Below, one piece after another: positions 5,862 through 6,077 of a DNA stretch of 6,077 bases. The translations under genes and the position numbers were made by a program. The stretch covers positions 1-6,077 of the forward strand of contig CANSYV010000102.1 of the NCBI GenBank assembly GCA_947651335.1, written 5' to 3'. This stretch comes from an uncultured Lachnospiraceae bacterium. GTDB taxonomy: Bacteria > Bacillota > Clostridia > Lachnospirales > Lachnospiraceae. Numbering within the stretch: position 1 is the stretch's first letter; each line of letters begins with the position of its first letter. The notes beneath the pieces are model-generated. The model saw nothing but the letters and a program-made list of their open reading frames with translations, was not told the DNA's origin and did no database searches.

Positions 5862-5866
5862 CGGTA
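5836..5866. repeat. Perfect 9-bp inverted repeat over the candidate promoter
   Basis: TACCGCTGT (5836-5844) and ACAGCGGTA (5858-5866) are exact inverted copies separated by 13 bases. On the minus strand the repeat follows the T run of the upstream terminator, and no T run follows the repeat itself, so it is not a second terminator. Its half-sites overlap the candidate -35 and -10 boxes, which would suit an operator; a plain RNA hairpin is the alternative. Confidence 0.5.
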
Positions 5867-5896
5867 AAAAAACAGGAAACCCGCGACAGGTTTCCC
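5866..5896 (-). terminator. Rho-independent terminator of the upstream gene
   Basis: Read on the minus strand, GGAAACC (5895-5889) and GGTTTCC (5881-5875) form a perfect 7-bp stem around a 7-base loop, followed by TG and then T7 (5872-5866). It starts 38 nt after the stop codon of the partial gene at the right edge. It separates that gene from the helicase transcription unit. The plus strand has no T run after the stem, so it works in one direction only. A further 5-bp hairpin (5909-5913 with 5923-5927) lies just upstream. Confidence 0.85.
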
Positions 5897-5933
5897 TTGG
5901 TGCTGACCGCCGCACTTTCCCCGCGGCATAATA

Positions 5934-6077
5934 TCAAATTGCCTGCTCATCATCAAACTCATCATAGTACATATCCCAGATATGATCATACGGGCGCACT
6001 TTGTCTGCATCTGCCTGAATATCTTCCAGATGATTCAGGATAATGATAAAATGTGCGGCGGCTTTGTCTGGGAATGG
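5934..6077 (-). CDS. C-terminal end of an unrecognised gene (partial)
   Basis: An open minus-strand frame enters from the right edge and ends at TGA 5936-5934, giving 47 residues. It reads as real protein: AAAHFIIILNHLEDIQADAD suggests an amphipathic helix, followed by KVRPYDHIWDMYYDEFDD and a short acidic tail ending EQAI. The last 25 residues hold many Asp, Glu and Tyr. No signal, membrane segment or known motif is seen in the fragment. The intrinsic terminator placed 38 nt after the stop supports it as a genuine gene end. I do not recognise the family. Confidence 0.75.
   Translation of the reverse strand, partial: PFPDKAAAHFIIILNHLEDIQADADKVRPYDHIWDMYYDEFDDEQAI

Noticed and set aside
5828..6010. 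A 60-codon minus-strand frame at the right side
   Set aside because: It overlaps the better-supported partial gene in another frame and runs through the intrinsic terminator and into the end of the hairpin element.
1..6077. CRISPR arrays, tRNA or rRNA genes, insertion sequences with a transposase
   Set aside because: I looked for regularly spaced repeats, tRNA-like cloverleaf ends, rRNA signature stretches and transposase motifs, and found none.

Overview
The window reads as a chromosomal segment from a low-to-mid GC Firmicute, most likely a clostridial gut anaerobe of the Lachnospiraceae type. This is inferred from strong AGGAGG-type ribosome binding sites, a RecD2-type helicase without any sign of RecBC, a secreted Big_2 (bacterial Ig-like) protein in the style of that family, and a YqeM-like methyltransferase. 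No species can be named from the sequence alone.

Layout, right to left (most genes are on the minus strand). At 6077-5934 is the C-terminal end of an unrecognised gene, closed by a clear intrinsic terminator (5896-5866). A 9-bp inverted repeat and a weak candidate promoter follow. Then comes a 160-bp hairpin element (5670-5829) with 17-bp terminal inverted repeats, flanked by a 7-bp direct repeat: a MITE-like insertion candidate 22 bases in front of a large gene. That gene (5647-2732) encodes a 971-residue fusion of a DEDDh 3'-5' exonuclease to a full RecD2 helicase. A nitroreductase-family flavoprotein starts at its stop codon (ATGA overlap or 2-nt gap). A secreted protein with two Big_2-like repeats (2173-1106) and a SAM-dependent methyltransferase (1032-259) follow. 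Gaps are short (34 and 73 nt) and no terminator is visible between them, so the four genes may form one transcription unit.

At the left edge, a plus-strand gene enters the window and ends at 130. Its C-terminus resembles a bacterial PH-domain protein, it is much more AT-rich, and it converges on the methyltransferase. The 128 bases between them hold a weak two-way terminator candidate, a small hairpin and a doubtful 44-codon minus-strand reading frame with a very good Shine-Dalgarno sequence.

The exonuclease-helicase fusion points to DNA repair or replication-fork processing. The nitroreductase, Ig-like protein and methyltransferase have no obvious shared pathway with it, so co-transcription need not mean shared function. 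The least explained part of the window is the hairpin element in the leader of the helicase gene.
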